Shown here one piece after another: positions 45,326 to 54,069 of a stretch of 64,000 nt of DNA; the first letter of the stretch is position 1; every line of letters begins with the position of its first letter. A model generated the notes under the pieces. The model ran no database searches. It was given only the letters and a program-made list of their open reading frames with translations, and was not told the DNA's origin. The position numbers and the translations under genes are program-made. The DNA is taken from positions 569,397-633,396 of the forward strand of contig NZ_JODC01000010.1 in assembly GCF_000720765.1 (NCBI RefSeq), written 5' to 3'. Source of the DNA: Streptomyces sp. NRRL S-646 (lineage in GTDB: Bacteria > Actinomycetota > Actinomycetes > Streptomycetales > Streptomycetaceae).

Positions 45326-47293
45326 GTGGATCGCGTGGATCTCATCCCCCCGCACACCTGTGACGACCCCGCCCGCAGTGCCGACGCATACGCGGCCGCA
45401 CCGCTCCTCAACTGTCTGCTGCGCGAGGTCGCAGAGCCGGTCACGGAACCTGGTGCCCCCCGCCCGTCCGGGCTGTCCGGCGCGACTGCCGGGGCTGACG
45501 GTGCGCCCGCGCGATCCGGCTCCGAGGCGGAGGCCTGCGGTGCGCCCGCACGATCCGGCTCCGAGGCGGGGGGCTGCGGTGCGTCTGGGCGGTCCGGCTC
45601 CGAAGCGGGGGGCTGCGGTGGGTCCGGGCGATGTGGTTGCGTGGCGGGGGTCTGCGGTGCGTCTGGGCGGTGTGGTTGCGAGGCGGGGGCCGATGGTGCG
45701 CCCGCGCGATCCGGCTCCGAGGCGGGGGGCTGCGGTGCGTCTGGGCGGTCCGGCTCCGAAGCGGGGGGCTGCGGTGGGTCCGGGCGATGTGGTTGCGTGG
45801 CTGGGGTCTGCGGTGCGTCTGGGCGGTGTGGTTGCGAGGCGGGGGCCGATGGTGCGGCCGCGCGGTCCGGCTCCGAGACGGGAGCCTGCGGTGCGTCCGG
45901 GCCGTCCGGCTCGGACACCCGCGCACTTCGCACCTACCGTCTGCGCGGCAGCGGCCGCCTGCTGCGGGTGCGCGGGGAGCGGCGGCCCGCCGACCCCGAG
46001 GTCTTCGCCGCCGGCCACTGGCACCACATCGGGCACACCGAACTCGTCAAGCTCGTCGCCGAGGAGCTGCGCCGTCACACGGGCCTGTCGAACCACGAAC
46101 TCCCCGCCGAGATGATCGACAGCCGGGACGCCGTGGCCGCACTGCTGGCCGCCCGAGCCGGGGCGACGGCGCCCGAGGACCCGTACCAGCGCTCCGAGCA
46201 GTCCCTGATCACGGGCCATCCCTACCACCCGGCCCCCAAGGCACGCGGCGGCGGCCCGGTCGCCGGCTGGCTGCCGTACGCCCCCGAGGCCCACGCCCGC
46301 TTCCCGCTGGTGCTGCTCGGCGTGCGCGAGGACCTGGTCGTCGAGGAGGGCGACACCGCGGCGCTGGACGCCCTCGGCGAGGCCCCGCCCGGCTACCGCC
46401 TGCTGCCCGCCCACCCCTGGCAGCTCGACCTCCTGGACCTCGAGCCCGCCTTCGCCGACGGCCGCCTGATCCGGCTGGGGACGACCGGCTTCGAGGCCTG
46501 GCCGACGGCCGCGATCCGCACCCTCCACGTCCCCGGGCGTGACCTCTTCCTGAAGTTCAGCCTCGACGTCCGCATCACCAACGACATCCGGCGGCTGTGG
46601 CGCCACGACCTGCTGAAGCTCCGCCGGACGGACGCGGCGGCGGCCGCCGCCCTCGCCGCAACGGACGGCCCGGCGGCCTGGCTCGGCGACCGCGGCTACC
46701 GCACCGCCGACTTCGCCTTCGAGGAACTCGCCGTCCTGGTCCGCGACGGACTGCGCCCCCATCTGCTGCCCGGCGCGACCCCGCTGCTCGCCGCGGGCCT
46801 GGTGGAGGGCTTCGCGGGCAGCCCGCTCGACGGGACCTCCGACCCGGAGGCCTGGTGGGAGGCGTACCTGAGGGTCGTCGTGCCTCCGGCCCTGGCCGCC
46901 TTCGCCGACCACGGCGTCGTACTCGAAGCCCACCTGCAGAACACGCTGGTCGCCGTCGACACGGACGGCACCCCGGTACAGGCGCTGTTCCGGGACGCCG
47001 AGGGCGTGAAGCTGCTGCCGGACGTCTCGCGCGCGGCCGGCTGGGAACGGCTGGTCTACTGCCTGGTCGTCAACCACCTCGCGGAGGTCGCCGCCGCCCT
47101 GGCCGAACGCCACCCCGGCCTCGACCCCTGGCCCGCCGCACGCCGCGCACTCGCCCGCCACGACCTCCCCGAGACCGCCGCCCTGCTCACCGCACCGACT
47201 CTCCCCGGCAAGACGAACCTGCTGCTGCGCTGGACGGGCGCGGACGGCGCGGACGCCCGCTACCTGCCGCTGCCGAATCCGCTGGCCGGGTGA
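45326..47293 (+). CDS. IucA/IucC-family siderophore synthetase with in-frame 39-bp minisatellite
   Basis: A 655-residue enzyme: the family N-terminus (VDLIPPHTCDDPARSADAYAAAPLLNCLLREVAEP) is followed by about 140 residues of Gly/Ala/Cys/Ser/Arg tandem repeats (45497-45916), then the synthetase resumes at RTYRLRGSGRLLRVRGERR. Motifs: GHPYHPAPKARGG, LLPAHPWQLDLL, LKFSLDVRITNDIRRL, EAHLQNTLVAV, FRDAEGVKLLPD, KTNLLLRWTG. Without the insert length is normal. GTG at 45326 has CAGGGA 5 nt upstream; GTG at 45275 is an alternative. Divergent from the second synthetase. Confidence 0.85.
   Translation: MDRVDLIPPHTCDDPARSADAYAAAPLLNCLLREVAEPVTEPGAPRPSGLSGATAGADGAPARSGSEAEACGAPARSGSEAGGCGASGRSGSEAGGCGGSGRCGCVAGVCGASGRCGCEAGADGAPARSGSEAGGCGASGRSGSEAGGCGGSGRCGCVAGVCGASGRCGCEAGADGAAARSGSETGACGASGPSGSDTRALRTYRLRGSGRLLRVRGERRPADPEVFAAGHWHHIGHTELVKLVAEELRRHTGLSNHELPAEMIDSRDAVAALLAARAGATAPEDPYQRSEQSLITGHPYHPAPKARGGGPVAGWLPYAPEAHARFPLVLLGVREDLVVEEGDTAALDALGEAPPGYRLLPAHPWQLDLLDLEPAFADGRLIRLGTTGFEAWPTAAIRTLHVPGRDLFLKFSLDVRITNDIRRLWRHDLLKLRRTDAAAAAALAATDGPAAWLGDRGYRTADFAFEELAVLVRDGLRPHLLPGATPLLAAGLVEGFAGSPLDGTSDPEAWWEAYLRVVVPPALAAFADHGVVLEAHLQNTLVAVDTDGTPVQALFRDAEGVKLLPDVSRAAGWERLVYCLVVNHLAEVAAALAERHPGLDPWPAARRALARHDLPETAALLTAPTLPGKTNLLLRWTGADGADARYLPLPNPLAG
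45497..45916 (+). repeat. coding minisatellite, 39-bp units with a 156-bp higher-order repeat
   Basis: Ten full 39-bp units plus a partial eleventh encode 13-residue repeats of the form [CD]GA-[PS]-[AG]R[SC]G[SC]-x-AG-x. Units 2-5 (45536-45691) and 6-9 (45692-45847) form two nearly identical 156-bp blocks, showing a duplication on top of the basic array. All units keep the frame of the siderophore synthetase. Confidence 0.9.
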
Positions 47294-47319
47294 GGGCCGA
47301 CCTACATACCCTGGCGGGT

Positions 47320-48234
47320 GTGCTGCGCGATGTGACTGCTGTTCGATACGTGACCCCGTTGCGGTCCGGCGGCTCCGTACCCGGAGTCGTCGAGGCCGAT
47401 GACCTGGGGACGTACGTGGTGAAGTTCACCGGGTCCGCGCAGGGCCGCAAGGCGCTGGTCGCCGAGGTGATCGTGGGCGAGCTGGCCCGCGCGCTCGGGC
47501 TGCGCTTCCCCGAGCTGGTCCTTGTGCACTTCGACCCGGCGATCGCCGACGGCGAGCCCCACCAGGAGGTGCGGGAGCTCCACAGCGCCAGCGCGGGCAT
47601 CAACCTCGGCATGGACTACCTGCCGGGCGCGAGGGACTTCACCCCGGAGGTCGCGAAGTCGTTCCCGGTCGATGCCCTGGAGGCGGGCCGGATCGTCTGG
47701 CTCGACGCGCTGACCGTGAACGTGGACCGCACGGTCCACAGCTCGAACCTGATGGTCTGGCCGACGCTCGGGATCGCGCCCCCGCGCCTGTGGCTGATCG
47801 ACCACGGGGCGGCCCTCGTCTTCCACCACCGCTGGGACAGCTCGGACCCCACCAAGGCGTACGACTTCCGGCATCACGCCCTCGGCCACTACGCCCCCGA
47901 CGTGCGGGCGGCCGACGCGGAGCTGGCGCCGAAGGTCACGCGGGAGCTGCTGCGGGACATCGCCGCGGAGGTCCCCGACGCCTGGCTGGCCGGGGAGGAG
48001 GGCTTCGCGACCCCGGACGACATCCGGGCCGCGTACGTGGACTACCTCCACGCGCGCGTGGAGGCCTCCGCGGCCTGGCTCCCCACCGACTTCCCCACCC
48101 GGGAGGAACTCGCCGCCGAGGAGGCCCTGCGGACGGCGCGCACACAGGAAGGCCGCCCGAAGTGGCTGAAGCGGGTCCCCGACCTGCACGGCAAACCGGC
48201 GGCGGAACAGGATTGGTCGGTGCACCTCGGATGA
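47320..48234 (+). CDS. HipA-like kinase-fold protein
   Basis: A 304-residue protein beginning VLRDVTAVRYVTPLRSGGSVPGVVEADDLGTYVVKFTGSAQGRKALVAEVIVGELARALGL, the small HipA-family lineage found singly in actinobacteria, with LIDHGAALVFHH as the catalytic/metal segment and NVDRTVHSSNLMVW before it. No HipB antitoxin is adjacent, so toxin-antitoxin function is unlikely. GTG at 47320 is seven bases after a TACCCT box (leaderless); GTG at 47290, overlapping the synthetase stop, is the alternative. Its stop overlaps the next gene (ATGA). Confidence 0.83.
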   Translation: MLRDVTAVRYVTPLRSGGSVPGVVEADDLGTYVVKFTGSAQGRKALVAEVIVGELARALGLRFPELVLVHFDPAIADGEPHQEVRELHSASAGINLGMDYLPGARDFTPEVAKSFPVDALEAGRIVWLDALTVNVDRTVHSSNLMVWPTLGIAPPRLWLIDHGAALVFHHRWDSSDPTKAYDFRHHALGHYAPDVRAADAELAPKVTRELLRDIAAEVPDAWLAGEEGFATPDDIRAAYVDYLHARVEASAAWLPTDFPTREELAAEEALRTARTQEGRPKWLKRVPDLHGKPAAEQDWSVHLG

Positions 48235-48521
48235 ACCGCGTGGGACAGGTAGTACAGATCGAGTACTGCACCCAGTGCCGCTGGCTGCCCCGCGCGGCCT
48301 GGCTGGCACAGGAGCTGCTCACCACCTTCGAGGCGGAGCTGACCGAGCTGTCGCTCAAGCCCGGAACCGGCGGTGTCTTCGTGGTGCGGGTCAACGACGA
48401 GGTGGTCTGGGACCGCCGCGAACAGGGCTTCCCGGAGCCGACGGCCGTGAAGCAGGCCGTACGCGACCGAGTGGCCCCGGGAAGGTCCCTGGGCCACTCG
48501 GACAAGGCGTCTCAGGAGTAG
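48231..48521 (+). CDS. Rdx (SelW/SelT/SelH-like) redox protein
   Basis: A 96-residue thioredoxin-like protein whose N-terminal strand ends in the redox motif YCTQCRW (CxxC in place of selenocysteine), followed by WLAQELLTTFEAELTELSLKPGTGGVFVVRVNDEVVWDRREQGFPE, as in SelW-like Rdx proteins. ATG overlaps the HipA-like stop (ATGA), and its stop lies two bases from the convergent malate synthase stop. Likely a thiol oxidoreductase. Confidence 0.88.
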   Translation: MNRVGQVVQIEYCTQCRWLPRAAWLAQELLTTFEAELTELSLKPGTGGVFVVRVNDEVVWDRREQGFPEPTAVKQAVRDRVAPGRSLGHSDKASQE

Positions 48522-48522
48522 G

Positions 48523-50148
48523 TCAGCCCTTGAGCTGCTCGTACGCGGGCAGCGTGAGGAAGTCCGCGTAGTTGTCGTCCAGGGAGACCTGCAGCAGCAG
48601 GTCGTGGGCCTGCTGCCAGTGACCGGCCGCGAAGGCCTCCTCGCCGATCTCCTGGCGGATGTTGGAGAGCTCCTCGGCGGCGACCTTGCGGGCCAGCTCC
48701 GGGGTGGCCTTCTCGCCGTTCTCGAACTCGACGCCCGCGTTGATCCACTGCCAGATCTGCGAGCGGGAGATCTCGGCGGTCGCCGCGTCCTCCATGAGGT
48801 TGAAGATGGCGACCGCGCCGAGACCGCGCAGCCAGGCCTCGATGTAACGGATGCCGACCTGTACGGCGTTGACCAGGCCGTTGTACGTCGGCCTGGCGTC
48901 CAGCGAGTCGACGGCGATCAGGTCGGCGGCCTCGACGTGGACGTCCTCGCGCAGACGGTCCTTCTGGTTGGGCTTGTCGCCGAGCACCCTGTCGAAGGAC
49001 TCCATGGCGATCGGGACCAGGTCCGGGTGCGCGACCCAGGAGCCGTCGAAGCCGTCGCCCGCCTCGCGGTCCTTGTCGGCGCGGACCTTCTCGAACGCGA
49101 CCTTGTTGACCTCGGCGTCCCGGCGGGACGGGATGAAGGCCGCCATGCCGCCGATCGCGTGCGCCCCGCGCTTGTGGCAGGTGCGGACGAGGAGTTCGGT
49201 GTACGCCCGCATGAACGGCGCCGTCATCGTCACCGCGTTGCGGTCCGGCAGGACGAACTTGGCTCCGCCGTCACGGAAGTTCTTGACGATCGAGAACAGG
49301 TAGTCCCAGCGGCCCGCGTTCAACCCCGAGGCGTGGTCGCGGAGTTCGTAGAGGATCTCCTCCATCTCGTACGCGGCCGTGATCGTCTCGATCAGAACGG
49401 TGGCGCGGATGGTGCCCTGGGGGATGCCGACGTAGTCCTGCGCGAAGACGAACACCTCGTTCCACAGGCGGGCTTCGAGGTGGGACTCCGTCTTCGGGAG
49501 GTAGAAGTAGGGGCCCTTGCCGAGGTCGAGCAGCCGCTGGGCGTTGTGGAAGAAGTACAGGCCGAAGTCGACGAAGGCGCCCGGGACCTGCTTGCCGTCG
49601 GCGTCGACGAGGTGGCGCTCGTTCAGATGCCAGCCGCGCGGGCGCATGACGACCGTCGCCAGCTCCTCGTTCGGGCGCAGGGCGTACGACTTGCCGCTCG
49701 CCGGGTCGGTGAAGTCGATGTTGCGGGTGTACGCGTCGGCCAGGTTGACCTGACCGAGGACCACGTTCTCCCAGGTCGGCGCGGAGGCGTCCTCGAAGTC
49801 CGCGAGCCAGACCCTGGCGCCCGAGTTGAGGGCGTTGATGGTCATCTTGCGGTCGGTGGGGCCGGTGATCTCCACCCGGCGGTCGTTCAGGGCGGCGGGG
49901 GAGGGGGCCACCTTCCAGGAGTCGTCCGCGCGGATGGCGGCCGTCTCCGGGAGGAAGTCGAGCGCGGAGGTGCGGGCGATCTCGGCGCGGCGCTCCGCGC
50001 GGCGGGCGAGGAGTTCGTCACGCCGGGGCGTGAACCGCCGGTGCAGCTCGGCCACGAAGGCCAGGGCCGCCTCCGTGAGGACCTCCTCCTGCCGCGGCAG
50101 CGGCTCGGCGTCGACGATGGCCAGCGGGGACGGCGCTGGTGCGGACAT
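48523..50148 (-). CDS. aceB: malate synthase A
   Basis: A 541-residue TIM-barrel malate synthase that condenses glyoxylate with acetyl-CoA. Landmarks are [35 protein letters not shown] (catalytic Arg and metal Asp region), [17 protein letters not shown] (metal Glu), [16 protein letters not shown] and the C-terminal [19 protein letters not shown] containing the catalytic Asp. This is the malate exit for glyoxylate made by allantoicase. An operator pair at 50230-50267 places it under the presumed AllR. Convergent with the Rdx gene. Confidence 0.96.
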   Translation of the reverse strand: MSAPAPSPLAIVDAEPLPRQEEVLTEAALAFVAELHRRFTPRRDELLARRAERRAEIARTSALDFLPETAAIRADDSWKVAPSPAALNDRRVEITGPTDRKMTINALNSGARVWLADFEDASAPTWENVVLGQVNLADAYTRNIDFTDPASGKSYALRPNEELATVVMRPRGWHLNERHLVDADGKQVPGAFVDFGLYFFHNAQRLLDLGKGPYFYLPKTESHLEARLWNEVFVFAQDYVGIPQGTIRATVLIETITAAYEMEEILYELRDHASGLNAGRWDYLFSIVKNFRDGGAKFVLPDRNAVTMTAPFMRAYTELLVRTCHKRGAHAIGGMAAFIPSRRDAEVNKVAFEKVRADKDREAGDGFDGSWVAHPDLVPIAMESFDRVLGDKPNQKDRLREDVHVEAADLIAVDSLDARPTYNGLVNAVQVGIRYIEAWLRGLGAVAIFNLMEDAATAEISRSQIWQWINAGVEFENGEKATPELARKVAAEELSNIRQEIGEEAFAAGHWQQAHDLLLQVSLDDNYADFLTLPAYEQLKG

Positions 50149-50229
50149 GAGCTGTCACTTCCTTCAGCGGTGGCACCGGGTGCCAGTCGAACCGGGTACG
50201 GCGAGCGGCGCCCCTGGAGCGGTAGGGCG

Positions 50230-50267
50230 CTTCTGAACAGTGGATACTAGTTTCCTCATTGTGGAAG
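50230..50267. promoter_or_regulatory. paired AllR-type operators upstream of aceB
   Basis: CTTCTGAACAGTGGATA (50230-50246, weak) and TTTCCTCATTGTGGAAG (50251-50267, strong) have centres 21 bp apart, 82-119 bp before the aceB start. Here the strong site is distal to the gene. Confidence 0.75.
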
Positions 50268-50343
50268 TTCAATGGTTTGTTGATGTCGAGATTCTCCGGG
50301 TCGAGGGAAGGTGGCGCTCAGTGCCACCCTGCTCACTCAAGGT

Positions 50344-50943
50344 TCACTCAAGGTGGACCAGATCGGCTTCCGTGTCGATGTCGTACGGCTGTGCCACGTC
50401 CCCGCACTCGATGAGCGTGATCGCCGGCTCGTGCGCCTTCAGATAGGCGCGGGCCCCGCGCTCCCCGGTCGCGGTCTCGGCGATCTGTGCCCAGTGGGCG
50501 CTGCCGAAGAGGACGGGATGGCCGCGTACGCCGTCGTAGGCGGCCGAGGCGAGGGACGTCTCGTCCCGGTACGCGGCCAGTACCCGCCCTGCTGCCTCGG
50601 GTCCGATCCCCGGCTGGTCGACGAGCGAGACGAGGGCGGCCCGGGCCCCCGTCCCGGCGAGCGAGTCCAGCCCGGCCCGCAGCGAGGTCCCCATGCCCTG
50701 CTCCCACTGCGGGTTCTCCACGAGCACGCACCCCTCCAGTTCCGCCTGCTCCCGTACGGCCTCGGCCCGCGCCCCCAGGACCACGTGGACGCGGGTGCAG
50801 CCGGCCGCGAGCAGCACGCCGACGGCGTGCTCGACCAGCGGCCGTCCATGGTGCTGAAGCAGCGCCTTGGGGCGTCCGCCGAGCCGCCGCCCGCCGCCGG
50901 CGGCGAGGACCAGCCCGGCCACCTGCTGTTCGTTCTCCGTCAT
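50344..50943 (-). CDS. MobA-like nucleotidyltransferase (molybdenum cofactor cytidylyltransferase type)
   Basis: A 199-residue NTP-transferase with the nucleotide loop LVLAAGGGRRLGGRPKALLQ, SLVDQPGIGP (metal Asp) and GVRGHPVLF. The family that includes MocA/CoxC-type proteins attaches CMP or GMP to molybdopterin for enzymes such as xanthine dehydrogenase, which would make urate for this pathway. The ATG at 50943 begins the domain. It follows the malate synthase control region and precedes allR on the same strand but with its own gap. Confidence 0.85.
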   Translation of the reverse strand: MTENEQQVAGLVLAAGGGRRLGGRPKALLQHHGRPLVEHAVGVLLAAGCTRVHVVLGARAEAVREQAELEGCVLVENPQWEQGMGTSLRAGLDSLAGTGARAALVSLVDQPGIGPEAAGRVLAAYRDETSLASAAYDGVRGHPVLFGSAHWAQIAETATGERGARAYLKAHEPAITLIECGDVAQPYDIDTEADLVHLE

Positions 50944-51129
50944 GGGTCCTGCATACCTGACGCCAGGGCGAGTGCCCGGTTTCCGGGGGCTGAATTTCCG
51001 TCCGCACAGTGGCGCACCGGGTATCGGGTGGCGTTTACTGACCCGCGTCCCCCGGCGCCCGACCAGCGCCACGGGGCTTTTGCGGGTGCACGAGGAGACT
51101 GCGCACGAGGGCGTGCAAGGGGGAGAGCT

Positions 51130-51441
51130 GTGTTGCGGAGCTTGGGGCAGAGGCCAGTGACCGGCAGCGACGAGGACCCGAGAGTGGCGGAACTGCGGAC
51201 CGCGGTGTCCCGGCTGCGCCGCGAACTCGCCGCGCACCCCGCCGAGTTCCCCGACCGTGGCATAGCCGAGGACGAACTCGCCGCCCTCGCCGCGATGACG
51301 ATCGACGGCGCCCCCGAAATCCCCCGCCTGCGCCGGTCCCTGCTGCTGATCGCCGGGGCGATCGGCTCCGTGAGCGCGCTGGCCAGGGGGTTGTCGGACG
51401 TACGCAACGCAGTGGACCTGTTCGGGGAACCACCGCGCTGA
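51130..51441 (+). CDS. small helical protein (DUF5955-like)
   Basis: A 103-residue protein dominated by helices (RVAELRTAVSRLRRELAAHPAEFPDRGIAEDELAALAAM) with a short hydrophobic stretch (LLLIAGAIGSVSAL). This matches small actinobacterial proteins of unknown function that sit in many loci; the name DUF5955 is from memory. GTG at 51130 follows GGGGGAGA; GTG at 51158 is possible. Confidence 0.68.
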   Translation: MLRSLGQRPVTGSDEDPRVAELRTAVSRLRRELAAHPAEFPDRGIAEDELAALAAMTIDGAPEIPRLRRSLLLIAGAIGSVSALARGLSDVRNAVDLFGEPPR

Positions 51442-51628
51442 GTGCTGCGCGGGGTGCCGGATCAGGTGTGCGGCGGCTGCAGGCTGGTGCGGGGTTGCCC
51501 TTGGCTGATCAAGTGTCAGCTGCCGCCGGACCGAGGGCGGATGTCTTCATCGCCGGGCCCCGGCCACCCGTCGAACACGACGTGCTGCAAGGGCCCCCGC
51601 CGGGGGCCGCGCCGGCGTCGCGGCGCCC

Positions 51629-52423
51629 TCACGCCGGATTCTGGCTGACCAGTGCCTCCGACAGCTCCGCCGCCACCTGCTGCAGCACCGGCACGATCTT
51701 GTCCGTCGCCGCCTCCGTGACCCGGCCCGCGGGTCCCGAGATCGAAATGGCGGCGGCGGTGGGGGAGTTGGGCACGGAGACGGCGAGGCAGCGCACCCCC
51801 ATCTCCTGCTCGTTGTCGTCGACCGCGTAGCCGTCCCGGCGCACGTCCTCCAGGGCGGCGAGGAAGCCCTCCGGCGTGGTGATCGTCCTGTCCGTCGCGG
51901 CGGGCATGCCGGTGCGGGAGAGCAGGGCGCGGACCTCGTCGTCCGGGGTGTTCGCGAGCAGGGCCTTGCCGACGCCCGTGGAGTGCGGGAGGACCCGGCG
52001 GCCGACCTCGGTGAACATCCGCATCGAGTGCTTGGACGGCACCTGGGCGACGTAGACGATCTCGTCGCCGTCGAGCAGCGCCATGTTCGCCGTCTCGCCG
52101 GTCTCCTCGACCAGGCGGGCCAGATAGGGGCGCGCCCAGGTGCCGAGCAGCCGGGCGGCGGACTCGCCGAGACGGATCAGGCGCGGGCCGAGTGCATACC
52201 GGCGGTTGGCCTGCTGGCGGACGTATCCGCAGGCCACGAGTGTGCGCATCAGTCGGTGAATGGTGGGCAGCGGCAGTCCGCTGCTCGCGGAGAGCTCGCT
52301 CAGCCCGACCTCGCCGCCCGCGTCCGCCATCCGTTCCAGCAGATCGAAGGCGCGCTCGAGGGACTGGACGCCGCCGCCGTTGGATTTGGCGGCGTCGGTG
52401 GTGCTGGCGCTGGACGTCGGCAC
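51629..52423 (-). CDS. allR: IclR-family repressor AllR
   Basis: A 264-residue IclR-type regulator. The winged helix covers about residues 18-80 (VQSLERAFDLLERMADAGGEVGLSELSASSGLPLPTIHRLMRTLVACGYV) and the effector domain the rest (AQVPSKHSMRMFTEVGRRVLPHSTGVGKALLA, GMPAATDRTITT, EQEMGVRCLAVSV). Its location next to allantoinase and allantoicase, and the operators before five glyoxylate/allantoin genes, make it the S. coelicolor AllR counterpart, there responsive to allantoate/glyoxylate. GTG start at 52423 with AAAGGAA upstream. It has its own operator pair, so autoregulation is likely. Confidence 0.93.
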   Translation of the reverse strand: MPTSSASTTDAAKSNGGGVQSLERAFDLLERMADAGGEVGLSELSASSGLPLPTIHRLMRTLVACGYVRQQANRRYALGPRLIRLGESAARLLGTWARPYLARLVEETGETANMALLDGDEIVYVAQVPSKHSMRMFTEVGRRVLPHSTGVGKALLANTPDDEVRALLSRTGMPAATDRTITTPEGFLAALEDVRRDGYAVDDNEQEMGVRCLAVSVPNSPTAAAISISGPAGRVTEAATDKIVPVLQQVAAELSEALVSQNPA

Positions 52424-52502
52424 GGCGCGTTCCTTTCGGGACTGGCGGGAAGGGCAGAAGCCTACCCGCCGGTCGGTTGACTCCCCGCTTGTGCGTAGCT
52501 CC

Positions 52503-52540
52503 GTTCTGCTTGCTGGAATTCTAATTCCGCTTTGTGGAAA
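52503..52540. promoter_or_regulatory. paired AllR-type operators upstream of allR
   Basis: GTTCTGCTTGCTGGAAT (52503-52519) and ATTCCGCTTTGTGGAAA (52524-52540) have centres 21 bp apart, 80-117 bp before allR in the allR-allB divergent region. Confidence 0.75.
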
Positions 52541-52610
52541 CGTCCAGAGTGGGCTCGGGGGGTGCACTGTGGAGAAGTGTGCCCTTGACGGCGCGGAAGC
52601 GGGAGTGAAG

Positions 52611-52648
52611 ACTCCTTCAACAGAAAGTTGAATTCCGTTACGTGGAAG
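52611..52648. promoter_or_regulatory. AllR-type operators and second palindrome upstream of allB
   Basis: ATTCCGTTACGTGGAAG (52632-52648) is the strong site; 21 bp upstream, ACTCCTTCAACAGAAAG (52611-52627) keeps half of the pattern. Across both lies TCAACAGAAAGTTGA (52617-52631), a one-mismatch copy of the TCAACANNNTGTTGA palindrome of the uricase and catalase promoters. Two regulators may compete here. Confidence 0.7.
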
Positions 52649-52676
52649 TAAATCGCGGCGGCTGAGAGGGGTCCGG

Positions 52677-54017
52677 GTGTCCGACACAGAGCTGGTGCTG
52701 CGCTCGACGCGCGTCATCACACCCGAGGGAACGCGTCCCGCCACGGTCACGGTCGCGGGCGGCAGGATCACGGCCGTACTGCCGTACGTCGCCGCCGTAC
52801 CCTCGGGCGTCCGGTTCGAGGACTTCGGCGACGACGTCCTGCTGCCCGGCCTGGTCGACACGCACGTGCATGTCAACGACCCCGGCCGCACCGAGTGGGA
52901 AGGCTTTTGGACCGCGACCCGCGCGGCGGCGGCCGGCGGCATCACCACCCTCGTCGACATGCCGCTCAACTCCCTCCCGCCGACGACGACGGTCGACAAC
53001 CTCCGTACGAAGAAGGACGTCGCCGCCGACAAGGCGCACATCGACGTCGGCTTCTGGGGCGGCGCCCTGCCCGACAACGTCAAGGACCTGCGCCCGCTGC
53101 ACGAGGCCGGCGTCTTCGGCTTCAAGGCGTTCCTGTCGCCGTCCGGGGTGGACGAGTTCCCGCACCTCGACCAGGAGCGGCTCGCCCAGTCCCTGGCCGA
53201 GATCGCCTCCTTCGGCGGCCTGCTGATCGTGCACGCCGAGGACCCGCACCACCTGGACGCGGCCCCGCAGCACGGCGGCCCCAAGTACGCCGACTTCCTG
53301 GCCTCCCGCCCGCGCGACGCCGAGGACACGGCGATCGCCCAGCTCATCGCCCAGGCGAAACGCCTGGGCGCGCGCGTGCACGTACTGCACCTGTCGTCGA
53401 GCGACGCGCTCCCGCTGATCGCCGAGGCGAAGGCCGAGGGCGTGCGCATCACGGTCGAGACCTGCCCCCACTACCTCACCCTCACCGCCGAGGAAGTACC
53501 GGACGGCGCAAGCGAGTTCAAGTGCTGCCCGCCCATCCGCGAGGCCGCCAACCAGGACCGGCTGTGGCAGGCGCTGGCGGAGGGCACCATCGACTGCGTG
53601 GTCACCGACCACTCCCCGTCCACGGCCGACCTCAAGACGGACGACTTCGCGACCGCCTGGGGCGGCATCTCCGGACTCCAGCTGAGCCTGGCCGCGGTGT
53701 GGACCGAGGCGCGCAGACGCGGGCACGGCCTGGAGGACGTGGTCCGCTGGATGTCCTCGCGCACGGCGGAACTGGTGGGCCTGGACGCACGCAAGGGCGC
53801 CATCAAAGCGGGCCGCGACGCCGATTTCGCGGTCCTCGCACCCGACGAGACGTTCACCGTGGACCCGGCGGCCCTCCAGCACCGCAACCGCGTGACGGCG
53901 TACGCGGGCAAGACCCTGTACGGCGTCGTGAAGTCGACCTGGCTGCGCGGCGAGCGCGTCGTCGCGGACGGCGAGTTCACCGAGCCGAAGGGGCAGCTGC
54001 TCACCCGCGACCACTGA
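52677..54017 (+). CDS. allB: allantoinase
   Basis: A 446-residue cyclic amidohydrolase that opens allantoin to allantoate. Metal ligands are in [17 protein letters not shown] (HxH), the carboxylated Lys in [17 protein letters not shown], His in [11 protein letters not shown], His in [13 protein letters not shown] and Asp in [12 protein letters not shown]. The stretch [33 protein letters not shown] is diagnostic of allantoinase rather than dihydropyrimidinase. GTG start at 52677. It is first in an operon with allantoicase and divergent from allR. Confidence 0.96.
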   Translation: MSDTELVLRSTRVITPEGTRPATVTVAGGRITAVLPYVAAVPSGVRFEDFGDDVLLPGLVDTHVHVNDPGRTEWEGFWTATRAAAAGGITTLVDMPLNSLPPTTTVDNLRTKKDVAADKAHIDVGFWGGALPDNVKDLRPLHEAGVFGFKAFLSPSGVDEFPHLDQERLAQSLAEIASFGGLLIVHAEDPHHLDAAPQHGGPKYADFLASRPRDAEDTAIAQLIAQAKRLGARVHVLHLSSSDALPLIAEAKAEGVRITVETCPHYLTLTAEEVPDGASEFKCCPPIREAANQDRLWQALAEGTIDCVVTDHSPSTADLKTDDFATAWGGISGLQLSLAAVWTEARRRGHGLEDVVRWMSSRTAELVGLDARKGAIKAGRDADFAVLAPDETFTVDPAALQHRNRVTAYAGKTLYGVVKSTWLRGERVVADGEFTEPKGQLLTRDH

Positions 54018-54069
54018 CCGAACCTCCCGCACCCGCAGCGGCCGACCCCGAAAGGACGATCTGATCACC

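Noticed and set aside
45497..45916. Tandem array as a CRISPR
   Set aside because: Units are contiguous 39-bp coding repeats without unique spacers and keep one open frame.
43721..47161. A 1146-codon minus-strand reading frame covering both siderophore synthetase genes and the minisatellite
   Set aside because: Only its last 514 codons are a real gene. The rest is the antisense of the plus-strand synthetase and is low-complexity Arg/Gly/Val sequence.
47320..48234. HipA toxin of a HipBA toxin-antitoxin module
   Set aside because: No HTH antitoxin gene is adjacent; the neighbour is an Rdx protein.
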